Shown: piece after piece, positions 45,007 through 56,042 of the stretch
How positions within the stretch are numbered: position 1 is the first letter of the stretch
Layout of the letters: each line of letters starts with the position of its first letter
Source of the DNA: Calycina herbarum
Lineage: Eukaryota > Ascomycota > Leotiomycetes > Helotiales > Pezizellaceae
Direction of reading: 5' to 3'
Assembly: GCA_001414485.1 (NCBI GenBank)
Contig: LLEY01000053.1
Location: 62,001 to 126,000 of the forward strand
DNA: 64,000 bases
Notes under the pieces: generated by a model
Seen by the model: the letters and a program-made list of their open reading frames with translations, nothing else
What the model was told of the DNA's origin: nothing
The model's database searches: none
Program-made: the position numbers and the translations under genes

Positions 45007-47181
45007 ACCGATATCCCGGCCTCGTGCACGGTCCTGGCAAAAGCCCGCCGAAAAACCCCTCTTTTTACCTCGACCATCACCACTTTAACTATGGCTAGAA
45101 CAGACAAATCTCATCAGATCAACTTAGCGGTGGCAGCAATTGAAAGAGGAGAGCATAGCAATTTTACTAAGGCAGCTAAGAAGTATAGGTGTAACCGTAC
45201 TACTATCTCACAGAGGATTAGGGGCTTGACTATAACACGCAAAGACGCTACTGCCCTTTACCACCAAGCACTCACCAAGGAGCAAGAAGAAGTCCTGATT
45301 CGACAGATCAATAACCTTACCGATCGAGCAATACCCCCTACGTCTTCAATTATCAAGAACCTTGCAAAAGAGATACGTAGGAGCGCGGTAGGGAAGAACT
45401 AGACTAGGCAATTTATCCAAAGACACAAGGACAGGTTACATAGCAGCTATCTTAAGAACATTAAGAACTTAAGAGTAGTAGCTAAGTATACTCCTATGTT
45501 TACACTCTTCTTTACCTTAGTATTATATACTTTTTCCCCTCCTTATCTTAATTTAAGTATAAAAGCTAATATTGTCTTGTTTTCTCTAGCTTACGCAAGT
45601 TATCGAGAAATACAATATAACTACCGACAACCTATACAACTTTGACAAGAAGGGATTCCTTATAGGATTTAGCCGATCTATAAAGCGTATTATAAGTCTA
45701 GAAGCGTATACATCAGGCCGGGTTACAAAGAATAAGCAGGACGGTTCTCAAGAGTTTATTTCTCTACTAGCATATGTCTCGGCTATTAGGAGAGCTATCC
45801 CGCCGCTTCTTATTTATAAGAGCGCGTCAGAAGACTTACAAGGCTCCTAGACAGAGGATGTTAAAGAAGACAGGGCATATTTCGGTTTATCAGAAAACGG
45901 CTAGTCGTTAAACCAGTTTAGCCTAAAGTGGCTAGAAGACGTCTTTAAGAGACACATAAAACCGAAGAGCGCAAGGGCATACCGGCTACTTCTTATAGAC
46001 AGCCACTCCTCGTATGTCAACATGAAATTTATCGACTTTGTATTCCGCTATCGTATTATTATTATTATCCTTCCTCCTTATACTACACATCGGCTCTAGC
46101 CTCTTAACGTAGGCCTCTTCTAACCCCTCGCTACATTCTACAGCAACGAGCTAGAAAAGCTCCTTACTACTTCTAATAGATTAGTCTCTATATCTAAGAG
46201 ATTTTTCTACAAAATGTTTAAGACAGCCTAGGATCTTACATTCACAGAACACAACATTACACATGCCTTCGAGAAGGCTGGAATCTAGCCAATTCAGAGC
46301 GCAAAGATGGTTACCCAGGTGACAAAGCCTGCCTCGCCAGTCAAGGAACCTGTCAAAGGCATAAAAACACCCCTTACATCAAAAGCTATACGACACGCGT
46401 TCTTAGACTTTGAAAAGTCTCCATCTAAGCTCAAGGCACACAAGGTCTTTACTTCTATACGTACTCTTTCCTCTCAAGTCTCTATTCTTAAACACGAGAA
46501 CCAGGGGCTGCGAATAGCTATTATTCTTAAGAATCAGAAGAGAAAGAAGGGTAAGAGACTTAATCTTTGCAGGGAAATTAGCTAGGGAGTAGAGGTATAC
46601 TCCCCTAGGAAGGTTATACGAGCTCGAGAGTATCAGGCTAAGGAAGAAGAGGCAAGGGAGGCTGAAGAACAGGCAAAGGAAGAGAGGAGAGAGACAAGAA
46701 AGGCGAATGCTCTTAAGAGACAACGTAAGAAGGAAGAATTAGCTAATAAGAGAGCAGAAACCCAGCTCTATAAGGAGCTGGCTGCTATAACTCCAAAGGC
46801 CTTAAAACAGACAAAATGTATACGTGTCCCACGAAAAAGGACTACTCTACATATGCCTCAAGTTAAGAAAGGAGCTAAAAAGGGACAAAAAGAGCTAGAA
46901 AAGCCAACTTTAATACTTAAACTTAAGGTTAGAGTTCTAGCTAAAGTGGTAGCCCTACAATTGAAGGAAACTAGGTTAGGACAGTAGATTAGGCTGCTAC
47001 TCCGTGCTCGCACATAGTTTTTTGTACTTATTCTCTAATTAACTACCTTTTATCTATATCCCTACTTAATTATATACAAATTTAATAAGTGGTTGTTGTG
47101 ATATATAACTTTTAATATAGTGGGTGACATTCCGAGGGGGCGGGCTTTTGCCAGGACCGTGCACGAGGCCGGGATATCGGT
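45007..47181 (+). mobile_element. pogo-type DNA transposon with perfect 43-bp TIRs
   Basis: Inverted repeats at 45007-45049 and 47139-47181 are identical over 43 bases (start ACCGATATCCCGGCCTCGTG), flanked by TA on both sides (45005-45006, 47182-47183). The element is 2175 bases and holds a transposase pseudogene on the plus strand. TIRs stay GC-rich and perfect while the coding part has several TAG stops. Confidence 0.88.
45091..46989 (+). pseudogene. pogo/CENP-B-type transposase, inactivated
   Basis: The first 104 codons are open (45091-45402): an HTH domain (FTKAAKKYRCNRTTISQRIRG) and a second HTH/CENP-B-like part (LTKEQEEVLIRQINNLTDRAIPPT). The first stop, TAG, stands at a Trp position (GKN*TRQF). 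DDE pieces follow downstream: YNFDKKGFLIGF, LLLIDSHSSYVN and PLNVGLF, where the expected Asp of PLDVG.F has become Asn. After the DDE domain comes a long Lys/Glu-rich tail with RKRTTLHMP. TGG-to-TAG and GAT-to-AAT changes fit RIP. No functional protein is expected. Confidence 0.85.
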
Positions 47182-47183
47182 TA

Positions 47184-48411
47184 GCAGATCAAAAAGTCCC
47201 CGGAAAATCTCCAATTGCTTCAACGAGTTTATAAGCAAAGTGAGCAGGTCGCAGGACACCAGGGTCGCATTCGTAGTACCTACAACCCACTCAATAAACG
47301 ACTCCAATATCTTTGAACATGAGACCAATCGGGTTAGGATTTAATTCCAACTAAAATGGCCGGTCAAGGTCTCGAAAGCATCTTGTCATCGCGAAAGTGT
47401 GATTCCGAGGTGTAATTTGCGTGTACAGTGCCATCCTGTGGTGATGTTCTGGGGCCAAAAGCAAGTTGCAAGTAAGCTCCCAGTTATCGAGTAATCTGCT
47501 AGATATTTGACAGATAAGCTACTGAATATCGGGTAAGCTACCAACTATTTGGGGGCCAAAAAAGGTTGCAAGTAAGCTACTAAATGGAACCTTATCACCA
47601 GCTACTGGAAAGAGCGATACAGAGATCACCTCGTCCTCTTACAGTGACGGAAAAACCGTCTGTATTCCTACACCAAAAGAGATTAGAAAACTACTAAATA
47701 AATATGGAAGGAATCTTTGATAGCTAATTAACAGTATGGGGTTATATGGATATTGTTTTAGCAGTTGTTCGATTTCAAGGCTATTTTTCAGAGAAACAAA
47801 TATGGACGGTTTTCCTCTCAAACTCTACCATTTCTTATGGACTACCCCACAACCACGCTATTACCGTTAAAAATTAAAGCACTATCAAAATTGGCAATTT
47901 TGTTATCTGGAGGCAGTTTATATTTCTTATGCATTTTTCAAATTTCTGTTAAGTATAGAACAGGGTGGTGTAAATCTTACGGAGTGCAAAAATCAGTCCC
48001 TAGAGGCGGTAGACAAAATAAGTCACAGCAATTGACACTACGAAACTTTCAACCTCGACGTATAGAAATCGCAAAAGCAAAACAAAAATAGCAGTAGATG
48101 CTAAGGACGCTAAATAGTTATTTGGTCGCTGCTGCGAAGTTTTTGTTCAGTTTGCGTTGAGCTACACACGTTGCGTGTAGTTTTAAGTCCGGCAGGTACG
48201 AACCTAAAGTATTTACTGCCGCTTTTAATATCCATCGCCAGGGAGGTTCAGCCTCATCGTCATGTAGTCAGGATATCCCATATTAGTACAACTCAATCAA
48301 TCTCCCACCATACTCTTGATTCCTGCTTCGCCTATCAACGCCTGCGCAATCGATCTCTTCCTTCTCCACACTCCAAGGCCGACGAATTACCTGTTTCATA
48401 CCATCGCAAAC
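47184..48411. other. Intergenic, right flank of the pogo element
   Basis: About 1.2 kb. A near-repeat of about 25-30 bases containing GTTGCAAGTAAGCT occurs twice (about 47450-47490 and 47550-47585). Several short open frames lack features. Its right end is the promoter of the F-box-like gene. Confidence 0.45.
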
Positions 48412-50298
48412 ATGGTATTGCTGGATCTTCCCGACGAAATTCTTCTCGATATCATCAAAGAAACCATCCCAGAACATTTCGAGGACTTCGCACTATCATG
48501 CAAAGCCACATACCGCATATGTGGCCAATTTCTCCTAAATCACAATCGACTAAGAAAACGTTTCAGACATTTCAGTTACGATCGCGCAGATTGCGTACTC
48601 AATGGAGAGGATGATATCGCCTGCTACTCGCCATTCCAGCTGCTCACCAGAATTGCAGACGACCCTATCATTTCAAGATACATTGTTTCGGCAGACTTCA
48701 GACCACTGGATGCGCCTGTGGGATTGGTGATGAAAGAAGCTGCGGATCACCCCGAAGCTTCTCCAAATTTATTACGTTTGCTTCAAGGCTCTCTTTATCT
48801 AAAACGAGTCGATGTGGATGCTTTGGCTGTTTACGAAAAGTTCAAATATAACTGTGAAAATTCCAGTCTGGAGGATTCTCTTGCGACACTCTATCATGTT
48901 TCCAATCAAAGTACTTATTTTTGTTTTGTTCTTTTGTTCTTTTCTTGTGTTGTGTGTAGCCTCCAATTTTACTCGACTTTTGCCTACCGAACTCTTATGC
49001 ATTCAAAGGGAACTTTAGTTTTATTAGGCTGACTTTTAAACACTTTAGTTGCCTTTTTCATCCTGCTAACACTTCTGCCTAATGCAATTGACTTGGCACT
49101 CCACAGGGATTGGAGCGAGTGGCGTAGGCTTGATTTGGGTATCAATCAGGTCGAGCTGTTGAACGATATCGCGAACGAAGCCAACAACAATCCGTGCAGT
49201 CGGGCAAGCCTTTCTAAACTCACGACCATACTTCCCTCGACCGGATTTGGCTATGATAAACGCCGTCAACTCTCCAGTTTTGTCCCCTTTCTCACGATCA
49301 GATCCGTACGGAATTTCTACACCGGTAGCTGCCTGGCAATTAATGATGGTCGCACTGAGATTCCATTTGAGTTGCCATATCCATATACATTTCACAGCTC
49401 TCTCGAGGTTGTCGAATTAGCTGGTACAGCTGTGGATCCAACAGAACTTAAAAAGTTCCTGACCGGTTTGCCACGTTTGCGAAGTTTGAAATTATGTTTT
49501 GAGGTCAAGTGGCATGGATGTGGTGGTTATGCGAATGCGGCTGCAATCATGGACGCCATCGAAGAGAATACCTGTGAGACTTTGGAAACACTCTCTTTCT
49601 CGTTACTTTGGTATCATGGCGGAAGAGAATCAGGTGTCAAATCAATGAAGCGGTTTAAGAGATTGAAAGAAGCGGAATTGGACATCAATTGGTTGAGGGG
49701 CCCACCAATGGAAGAGCACCATGTGCGATGGCGTGACAGCGAAAAGTTCTTTCTCTCTTCTGATATCCCTCACCTTGTTGACATTCTCCCTTCGTCAATC
49801 GAAAAGCTTATTCTTCTGGTGGAAAAGCACCAGAAGCTACCTGAACGTACATCAGAAATGAATAAGCTTTTTGAAAATATTGCCCCGGAAAAGGATAGGA
49901 AACTCCCCAATCTGAAAGAGATCGTTATCCGTAATGGAGAACCGAAATCGCGTCAAAATACGCCCCCATCATCTCCACGATTTGATGCTTCTGAATGGCT
50001 CCTCTTATCTCCAACATACTCTTCTGATAGCGGTTCTTCAGCTGTGTTGGATAACTCGACAAACATCCCAGAAGACCTTTCGGACTCTCAGGAGTTGGCT
50101 GGATGGAAAGATAGTCTGGAAGCACTTGGCCCCTCTGTCAAGGTTACTATAGAAACTGTCAGATTGAGAACTGGGTTCAAGGCATGGGAGGCGCCACTTA
50201 TGGCAGGATTTATGCATGATTTTGAACAGAGGTTTAGAGCACAAATTCGCGACTGTAATTCTTTGGAGTATTTGGGGCTTTACCCAAGATTGAATTAG
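48412..50298 (+). CDS. F-box-like protein
   Basis: Exons 48412-48910 and 49049-50298, with a 138-base intron (GTACTT, branch GGCTGAC, end TTTAG), give 582 residues in frame. The N-terminus LLDLPDEILLDIIKETIPEHFEDFALSCKATYRIC follows the F-box pattern (LP.EIL..I......D...l...sC+..y). After the splice, FFILLTLLPNAIDLAL and later VVELAGTAVDPTELKKFLTGLPRLRSLKLCF have leucine-rich-repeat spacing. F-box proteins link substrates to SCF ubiquitin ligases through Skp1. The start is the ATG exactly before the F-box. A Ser-rich loop lies near residues 465-515. Substrate unknown. The intron must be used, since the first exon runs into stops. Confidence 0.75.
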
Positions 50299-50568
50299 AA
50301 GGTCATCAATCCCGGAAACATTCATCTAACGGGATGGTAAGTCTGGTTTATGGTTGGAGAGTCCGCTTCTTGAAATAAATTCTTGAACTGTGGTGGTGCA
50401 GTGTCTTTCTAGGAGATTAGCCGGCTAGACTGGCTTCCTATTGATTTACAGGGGCGTTTGCACAACTTTCCAACATAACACTAACACACATAGACATGCC
50501 CTCCAAAAGCTAACTTCTACACCAAATAAAAGAACACCCCCAAAGTTCTCAGCACTCAACCACCAAGT

Positions 50569-51693
50569 ATGTCACACCCCTTGCTAATTCTAGGTGGTTG
50601 TGGCTTTTTAGGCCACCACCTTGTTGTCCATTTCGCCCAGGACCCAAATTTCGGCTCTGTCCACGTTGTTAGCCGGTCTGCTGCAAAAACCAAGGTCCAT
50701 GTCGATGGAGTGATGTACCATACTGGAGATATCACCCACCACGGCTCTACCAAGCAGTTGGTTCTCAAAATCAAACCTAACGTCATAATTCATGCCGCCA
50801 CACCATCCCCAGTCAGCGGAAAGCCCAAAGAATATGAAATCGTAACGATTCAAGGAACCCAGAACTTATTACAAATCTCAAAAGACTCCGAGTTTGTGCA
50901 AGCATTCATCTTCACTTCCTCATCAACAATGGCCAAAGGTCGCGAACATCTCAACCTAACAGAGGACTGTCCCCTCGCTAATGAAGATCCCAAAATGCCA
51001 CCTTACGCAAGAACAAAAGCCATTGCCGACCTCATGGTATTGAAAGCCAATAACCCGCCCAAGAAAACATCCAAAAACTCATTTTGGGAAGGACATCTCG
51101 CAACTGGTACCCTCCGCTTCCCAATTATCTATGGAAGCCATGATCGCGAAGGGATACCAGGCTGTCTCAATGCTCTCCAAAAGGGCCAAACAAATATCAT
51201 CCTTGGCGATGGTAAAAATCTCTGGAGCTTTTGTAGTGTGTATAATGCAGCGAAAGCACATTCCCTCCTCGCCTCCGCACTCCTAAATCCTCATCCTAAT
51301 CGTCTAGAGGCTGATGGACAAGCTTTCAACATCAACGATGGTCATCCTCGACTATTCTGGTCCTATGCACCTACGGCATGGAAATACGCTGGTCATAAAC
51401 CCTCTCGGAATGAAAGGATTTGGAATTTACCAGAGGGGGTGTTGTTGGTTCTTGCTTCGGTGTTGGAATGGGTTTACTGGGTTTTTACGTTGGGGAGGAA
51501 AAGACCGTTTAAATTGGGGAGACAGCAGATTGAGTATATGTGTTTTACTCATACTTATGGTATCGAAAAGGCTAGGGATAGGTTGGGGTTTGAACCGCAG
51601 GATGACTTTGAAAGGGGGATGAAGGAGGCTGTTTTGTGGTCTTTGGATTATGATGGGTGGAGGGAGAGGTTGAAGGGTGTTGTTGATTGTTGA
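50569..51693 (+). CDS. 3-beta-hydroxysteroid dehydrogenase/ERG26-like SDR
   Basis: Single exon, 374 residues. Extended short-chain dehydrogenase: Rossmann motif LLILGGCGFLGHHLV at the N-terminus, HAATPSP at the end of the nucleotide fold, catalytic FTSSST and YARTKAIAD (YxxxK). A hydrophobic segment VLLVLASVLEWVYWVFTLG in the last quarter suggests membrane association. This pattern fits the 3-beta-HSD/isomerase family, which includes the C-3 sterol dehydrogenase ERG26 of ergosterol synthesis. The divergence suggests a paralogue rather than ERG26 itself. The reaction would be NAD(P)-dependent oxidation of a 3-hydroxyl on a sterol-like or terpenoid substrate. Confidence 0.82.
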   Translation: MSHPLLILGGCGFLGHHLVVHFAQDPNFGSVHVVSRSAAKTKVHVDGVMYHTGDITHHGSTKQLVLKIKPNVIIHAATPSPVSGKPKEYEIVTIQGTQNLLQISKDSEFVQAFIFTSSSTMAKGREHLNLTEDCPLANEDPKMPPYARTKAIADLMVLKANNPPKKTSKNSFWEGHLATGTLRFPIIYGSHDREGIPGCLNALQKGQTNIILGDGKNLWSFCSVYNAAKAHSLLASALLNPHPNRLEADGQAFNINDGHPRLFWSYAPTAWKYAGHKPSRNERIWNLPEGVLLVLASVLEWVYWVFTLGRKRPFKLGRQQIEYMCFTHTYGIEKARDRLGFEPQDDFERGMKEAVLWSLDYDGWRERLKGVVDC

Positions 51694-51990
51694 GTCTTCG
51701 AGATTGGATGTCCGGGATAGATGCTCGGGTTGTATGGATGTTTTCCGCTACCCTTTCTCTCTCTTTATTTAATTTCAAAGAATTGTAGAAGACCACCAAC
51801 GGAAATAAGGTTCACAGAATCACGAAGTGCCCTGCTTCTGCTGGCCTTTACACGGTACGCTGTGGGGTCGATGTCGAGGCACAGCAGTTCGAATTTCCCA
51901 AATAGGCCTCCGCCAACATGTACTTCTCCACTTCCCAATTCTCGATATCGAACATTCATTTGTCCTCTTATCTTTCAAATCCATACCCAG

Positions 51991-53057
51991 CAGTGTGAGA
52001 AAAGAGTAGAGTAGAGTAGAGTAGTGACCACTACTCTACTCAACTCAATCGATTTTAAGTACTACTCTACTCTACTCATAGTACTCTGAGTAACTCAGAG
52101 TAGTACTATGAGTATTCGGGCCGTATCGGGCCGGGCCGGGACGAGGCTCGGAGTGGCGTCGGAGTGGCGCTCCGGGGCTGCCGGGAGCTTAAGTAAGATC
52201 TTCTTTCTACTCTATTTACTATGTAACTTCTTTAATAATAAATTAGCTATTAATTATCTAATAATAAATATAAGTACTTAACATATATAATTAGTAATAT
52301 TACTAATAATAAGCTTTATAAGTCTTATAAAAACTACTTTAAAGAAAAGAGAGTTAAAAGAGAAGTAAGTAGCTCTGTGACAGCCATGCAGGAGTAGAGT
52401 AGAGAAGTAGTCTATTCGTGGTATCAACGCGGATACTAAGGTAAGGAGAGAAGCAGAGAGTGTGGTCGCTCTCGCTCTATTTAACTACGCTAAGCGAGTT
52501 CTCGGTAGAATCTCGGGAAAGCACGGAATGTGACTGAAACTGTCACAAACTCTTTACATATTTTATATACTAAGTTTCTATACTAATTAGCTTATTACGT
52601 TTACTCCTTTACGTTAGTAGAAAGTTAATAAGCTTAACTATCCGGTTTTATCTATATTAGCTTAGAAGTATCTATAAGTTCTAGCTACTTTAGCTCCTAG
52701 TAAAAGAGTCTTTAGTTAGAGAGCTAATATAGTTATAAAGCAACGAAATAGGCTCTCTAAAGAGACTGTAGAAGCTATAATTAGTTTAAAAAGCTAGGGT
52801 CTTTATCTAGAAAAAGAGACTAAAGAAGAAAGAAAGAAGAGAAAGAAAAAGGATAAAAATATAGACTTTAAGGATAATTACTTTATACTTTAGTTATTTG
52901 TTTCTATTTATAGTATACTACTTAGAGCACTACTTAAGTAGTTATGAGTAACTACTCTACTCTACTCTACTCAACTGAAATTTAAGTACTACTCTACTCT
53001 ACTCTACTCACACTACTCAGAGTACTACTTGAGTACCTGAGTATTCCTTGCTCACAC
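51991..53057 (+). mobile_element. hAT transposon relic, internally deleted
   Basis: The 8-bp target duplication ATACCCAG stands at 51983-51990 and 53058-53065, the hAT hallmark. TIRs begin CAGTGTGAG at both ends. Within it, at about 52610-52815 (+), decayed codons read like the hAT C-terminal dimerisation domain: PVLS..A.KYL, APSKRVFS and NRLSKETVEAIISLKS, with stops. Both sub-terminal regions consist of AGTAG/CTACT repeats and a near-direct repeat (about 52028-52100 and 52950-53030). The length is only 1.07 kb, so most of the transposase is gone. It ends 80 bases before the P450 start codon. Confidence 0.85.
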
Positions 53058-53137
53058 TGATACCCAGTATGAGATAATTGGATTCTATCAACGACGATTG
53101 ACACGTGTACACCAACACCAACCAACTCCCCGGGTAA

Positions 53138-54850
53138 ATGAGTGGCAATGTCGAAGTTGGAACTTCAAAAACTCAGAAATATTGGTTCTTGCCATTCGTT
53201 ATTATGACGAGCAGCTTCAAGTCTCCTGTGCTACTGGCTATCTTGATTGTACTTGCAAGTTTCCTCATACGAAGATTGTTGAAAAACAAGCTCAAGCGAA
53301 ATTCAACTTCTCAAGAGCCACTATGTATTCCCGCCACATTTCCATTCATTGGTCATACGATTGGAATATTTTGGTACAGAACGGGTTATTATACCAAACT
53401 CTGGTATGTTTTTCACTCAGAAATTAAACAAAGCCAACTCCCTCCAGCAAGAAATATAACCTCCCAATCTTCTCAATGTCAATCCTAGGCTCCAAAACAC
53501 ACATCACCACCTCACCAGACTTGATCCAAGCCGTCCATCGCCAACCGAAGGTAGCATCATTCTGGTTCTTCGAAGCCCACTTTGCTTCATTGCTAGGTGG
53601 TGTCAATAAATCTTCTTCAAAGAACTTTGCCGCCAACCTAGAACCTGAATCTAAAGAGCCAAGTCTTTTGGTTGAGGGTTTGAAGAAAATACAACATGCG
53701 ATGTCACCACAAGGTGGGATAAATGAGATGAATCGTACAGCGGCCAGAATAACGAAGTCGTGGTTGGATGAGACGGAAGTGAAAGTATGGAAGGTGGTGG
53801 ATCTTTGGGATTGGGTACAACATGTTATTACGATTGCGACGACGGAGAGTGCTTATGGAGATGAGAATCCGTATCGTGATGAGAAAGTGGAAAGTGGGTT
53901 CTGGTATGTTTACTCAATCCTCTTTCCGTGGGTTGGAAAAGCCAACTAATGAGATGAAAAGGGACTTCGCCGAGGGTACTATCAGTGTATTAATCGCAAG
54001 TGGGATACCGAAAACCAGTTTCATCGCTTCTAAACCTATAGCGGGTCGGGAAACAGTCGTCAAAGCGATGGACCAATATTTCTCCTCCGGTGCGCATCAA
54101 AATGGCTCTTCGCTAGTGAAAGCTAGGTACTCTGCTTTAAATGGAAATATCGACGATGCAGATATGGCTCGATACGAATGCGTCAACGGAATAGCAATTC
54201 TCGCAAACACAGTACCCACTGCTTTTTGGGCAATCTATCACATTTTCTCCGACCCTCTTATTCTCAAAGAAGTCAGAGAACAGGTAGAATCGATAATGAC
54301 CTCCTCTGAATTATCAACTAGCGAGGGGTTAACCCGCAAAATCGATTTAACAAGATTAAAAGAAGCACCACTCCTCTCCTCCTCCATCCAAGAAGCATTG
54401 CGTCTCCGCGCAACAGGAACCGGTCCCCGAATGGTAATGCAAGATCTCCATCTCGGCTCACAAAACTATCTCCTCAAAAAAGATTCCGTCATTATAATCG
54501 CCAATAAAGCACTTCACCATAACAAAGAGACTTGGGGCGAAGATGCAGATATCTTCCAAGCAAATCGTTTCTGTGGGAAAACCCCTATGGATGCATTTCG
54601 GGGTTTTGGGGGTGGAGTAAATCTGTGTCCTGGACGGAATTTTGCTATGATTGAGGTTTCGGCTCTGGTGGCGATGTTGGTTATGAGGTTTGCTTTGGTG
54701 CCGGAAGCGGGTGGTATATGGAGGGAACCGGGGCAGGATTTGACGAATATGTCTGTACAGACTGCGCCTCCGATGAGAAAGGTTGTTGTGGATATTGTTC
54801 CGAGACAGGACTTGGAGGAGGCCAGGTGGGATTTCGACCTCGAAGGCTAG
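53138..54850 (+). CDS. Cytochrome P450 monooxygenase
   Basis: Exons 53138-53403, 53448-53903 and 53962-54850 (introns 44 and 58 bases) give 536 residues. N-terminal anchor: SPVLLAILIVLASFLIRRLL. Family motifs: ExxR as EALR in SSIQEALRLRATGTGPR, a PERF-like FQANRF, and the haem loop FGGGVNLCPGRNFAM with the proximal Cys. The I-helix region (NGIAILANTVPTAFWAIYHI) lacks the usual AGxDTT acid-alcohol pair, having ANTVPT instead. That resembles CYP7/CYP8-like (prostacyclin-synthase-type) enzymes, which rearrange or hydroxylate unusual substrates. It is ER-bound and would oxidise a small lipid-like molecule. A later ATG at residue 23 is an alternative start. The promoter is compressed by the hAT relic 80 bases upstream. 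Confidence 0.87.
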
Positions 54851-54873
54851 AGCTATTCATTTGAAACTTATAA

Positions 54874-55281
54874 AGCTATCGGTAGGCAGCCTACAAATAG
54901 CTGGAATCCCTTTAACGGCTATTTTTGAGTAACCCGTAAACAGCATGTTTCCTTTTTTGCAACTATTTACGGGTAACCCATGAACAGCTCTATTCCCCCG
55001 GCTATTTCCAGGTTACCTGGAAACAGCTCGTCGCTTTTGAAACCATTTCCGGGTAACCCCCGCAATGGCTGGACTTTGGTAGCTTAATTGTAGGAATCCC
55101 GAAGAATTCTTCAAGGTATTAGTAGTAAATAGCTGAAGTTTTCCCTCAGCTACTGGTAGTTCACCTATAAATAATCATCGTTTTTCATTTTTTCAGTTCT
55201 ATCTTTTGCGGTTATTTGTAGGTAACCCATAAATAGCCAGATAATATTTTCGGGCTATCGGTAGGTCACCTACAAATAAAT
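54874..55281. repeat. Array of about eight imperfect palindromic hairpins
   Basis: Units of 27-32 bases, each a near-palindrome around a GGGTAACCC-like or GTAGGNNNCCTAC-like centre, with GCTATT.. at one foot and ..AATAGC or ..AACAGC at the other. Positions: 54874-54902, 54917-54944, 54960-54989, 55001-55027, 55041-55070, 55148-55175, 55210-55239 and 55252-55281. The best unit (55001-55027) pairs 12 of 13 bases per arm. They start about 25 bases behind the P450 stop, so some may sit in its 3' UTR. Not a known family to me. Confidence 0.75.
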
Positions 55282-56042
55282 TGGATATACAAAAGCCTTA
55301 AACTTAGTTCTCGCAGGATCCGGCTTGTAATCGATGTTTCTTACATGTCTTTTGGGTTTCTTGGTCATTTTTGTGGCTGTCCTGGCGCAAAATATTGTTC
55401 CATTTCAAGATTTTGAGGCTTCCTTGGCCCGTCTTTCGTGGTTTTCTGGGCTTTCTAGGCGATGTAGCCACGATGCCGAGATTGACGACCTTCCAGAAAA
55501 TGCGAAGAAGCAAAGTATTACGTTTTGTGCAGGTCTTGGATTTGCTTGGAGCGCTTGTCTGGGGTTTCTGGGGAAATTAGGGAGGTGGATATGAGTTGCG
55601 GGGTGCATGAAGCTAAATTGGCTGGTTTTGGGGGACTTGGTTGTTGTGACTAAATACTTACTAGGTATGGCAGGTGGTTGAGGCTCAGAGGGTATCTGTT
55701 ACGTATTGGGAGGCTGGGGAAGGGGATGTGAGAATGGATGGCGCATGGACTTGGTAACTGAAAGAGTGATTGGTTGGTGGGAGGCAACGACAGGAAATTG
55801 TGAGTAAGGTCGAATTGATCGAAATGAACAATTTCGGTGATAATGTTGAACTCCAAACAAACGGACAACACGGGGGTTTGGGTGAGGGAACAGGTTACAA
55901 AGGTCGTCTCAATAAAAGAACATATAGATTCTACAACAACTAAAAATTGTTCCCCCTAACTACGTAGGTAATACACCATCGATTAAACATCTATCCCAAC
56001 GCCATCCACTTATCTCACCCCACCCATCTAGTATATGACTAT
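55282..56042. other. Intergenic region
   Basis: About 760 bases between the hairpin array and the permease stop. Open frames of 60-90 codons exist on both strands without recognisable features. Confidence 0.5.

Noticed and set aside
44813..45040. Host gene disrupted by the pogo element
   Set aside because: The flanking frames do not join into a recognisable protein once the element is removed.
47640..47820. Possible small inverted repeat (GACGG / CCGTC) as another MITE
   Set aside because: Arms are only about 12 bases and no target duplication is visible.
55334..55608. Overlapping 65-85-codon frames on both strands
   Set aside because: No family features; mutual overlap suggests chance openness.
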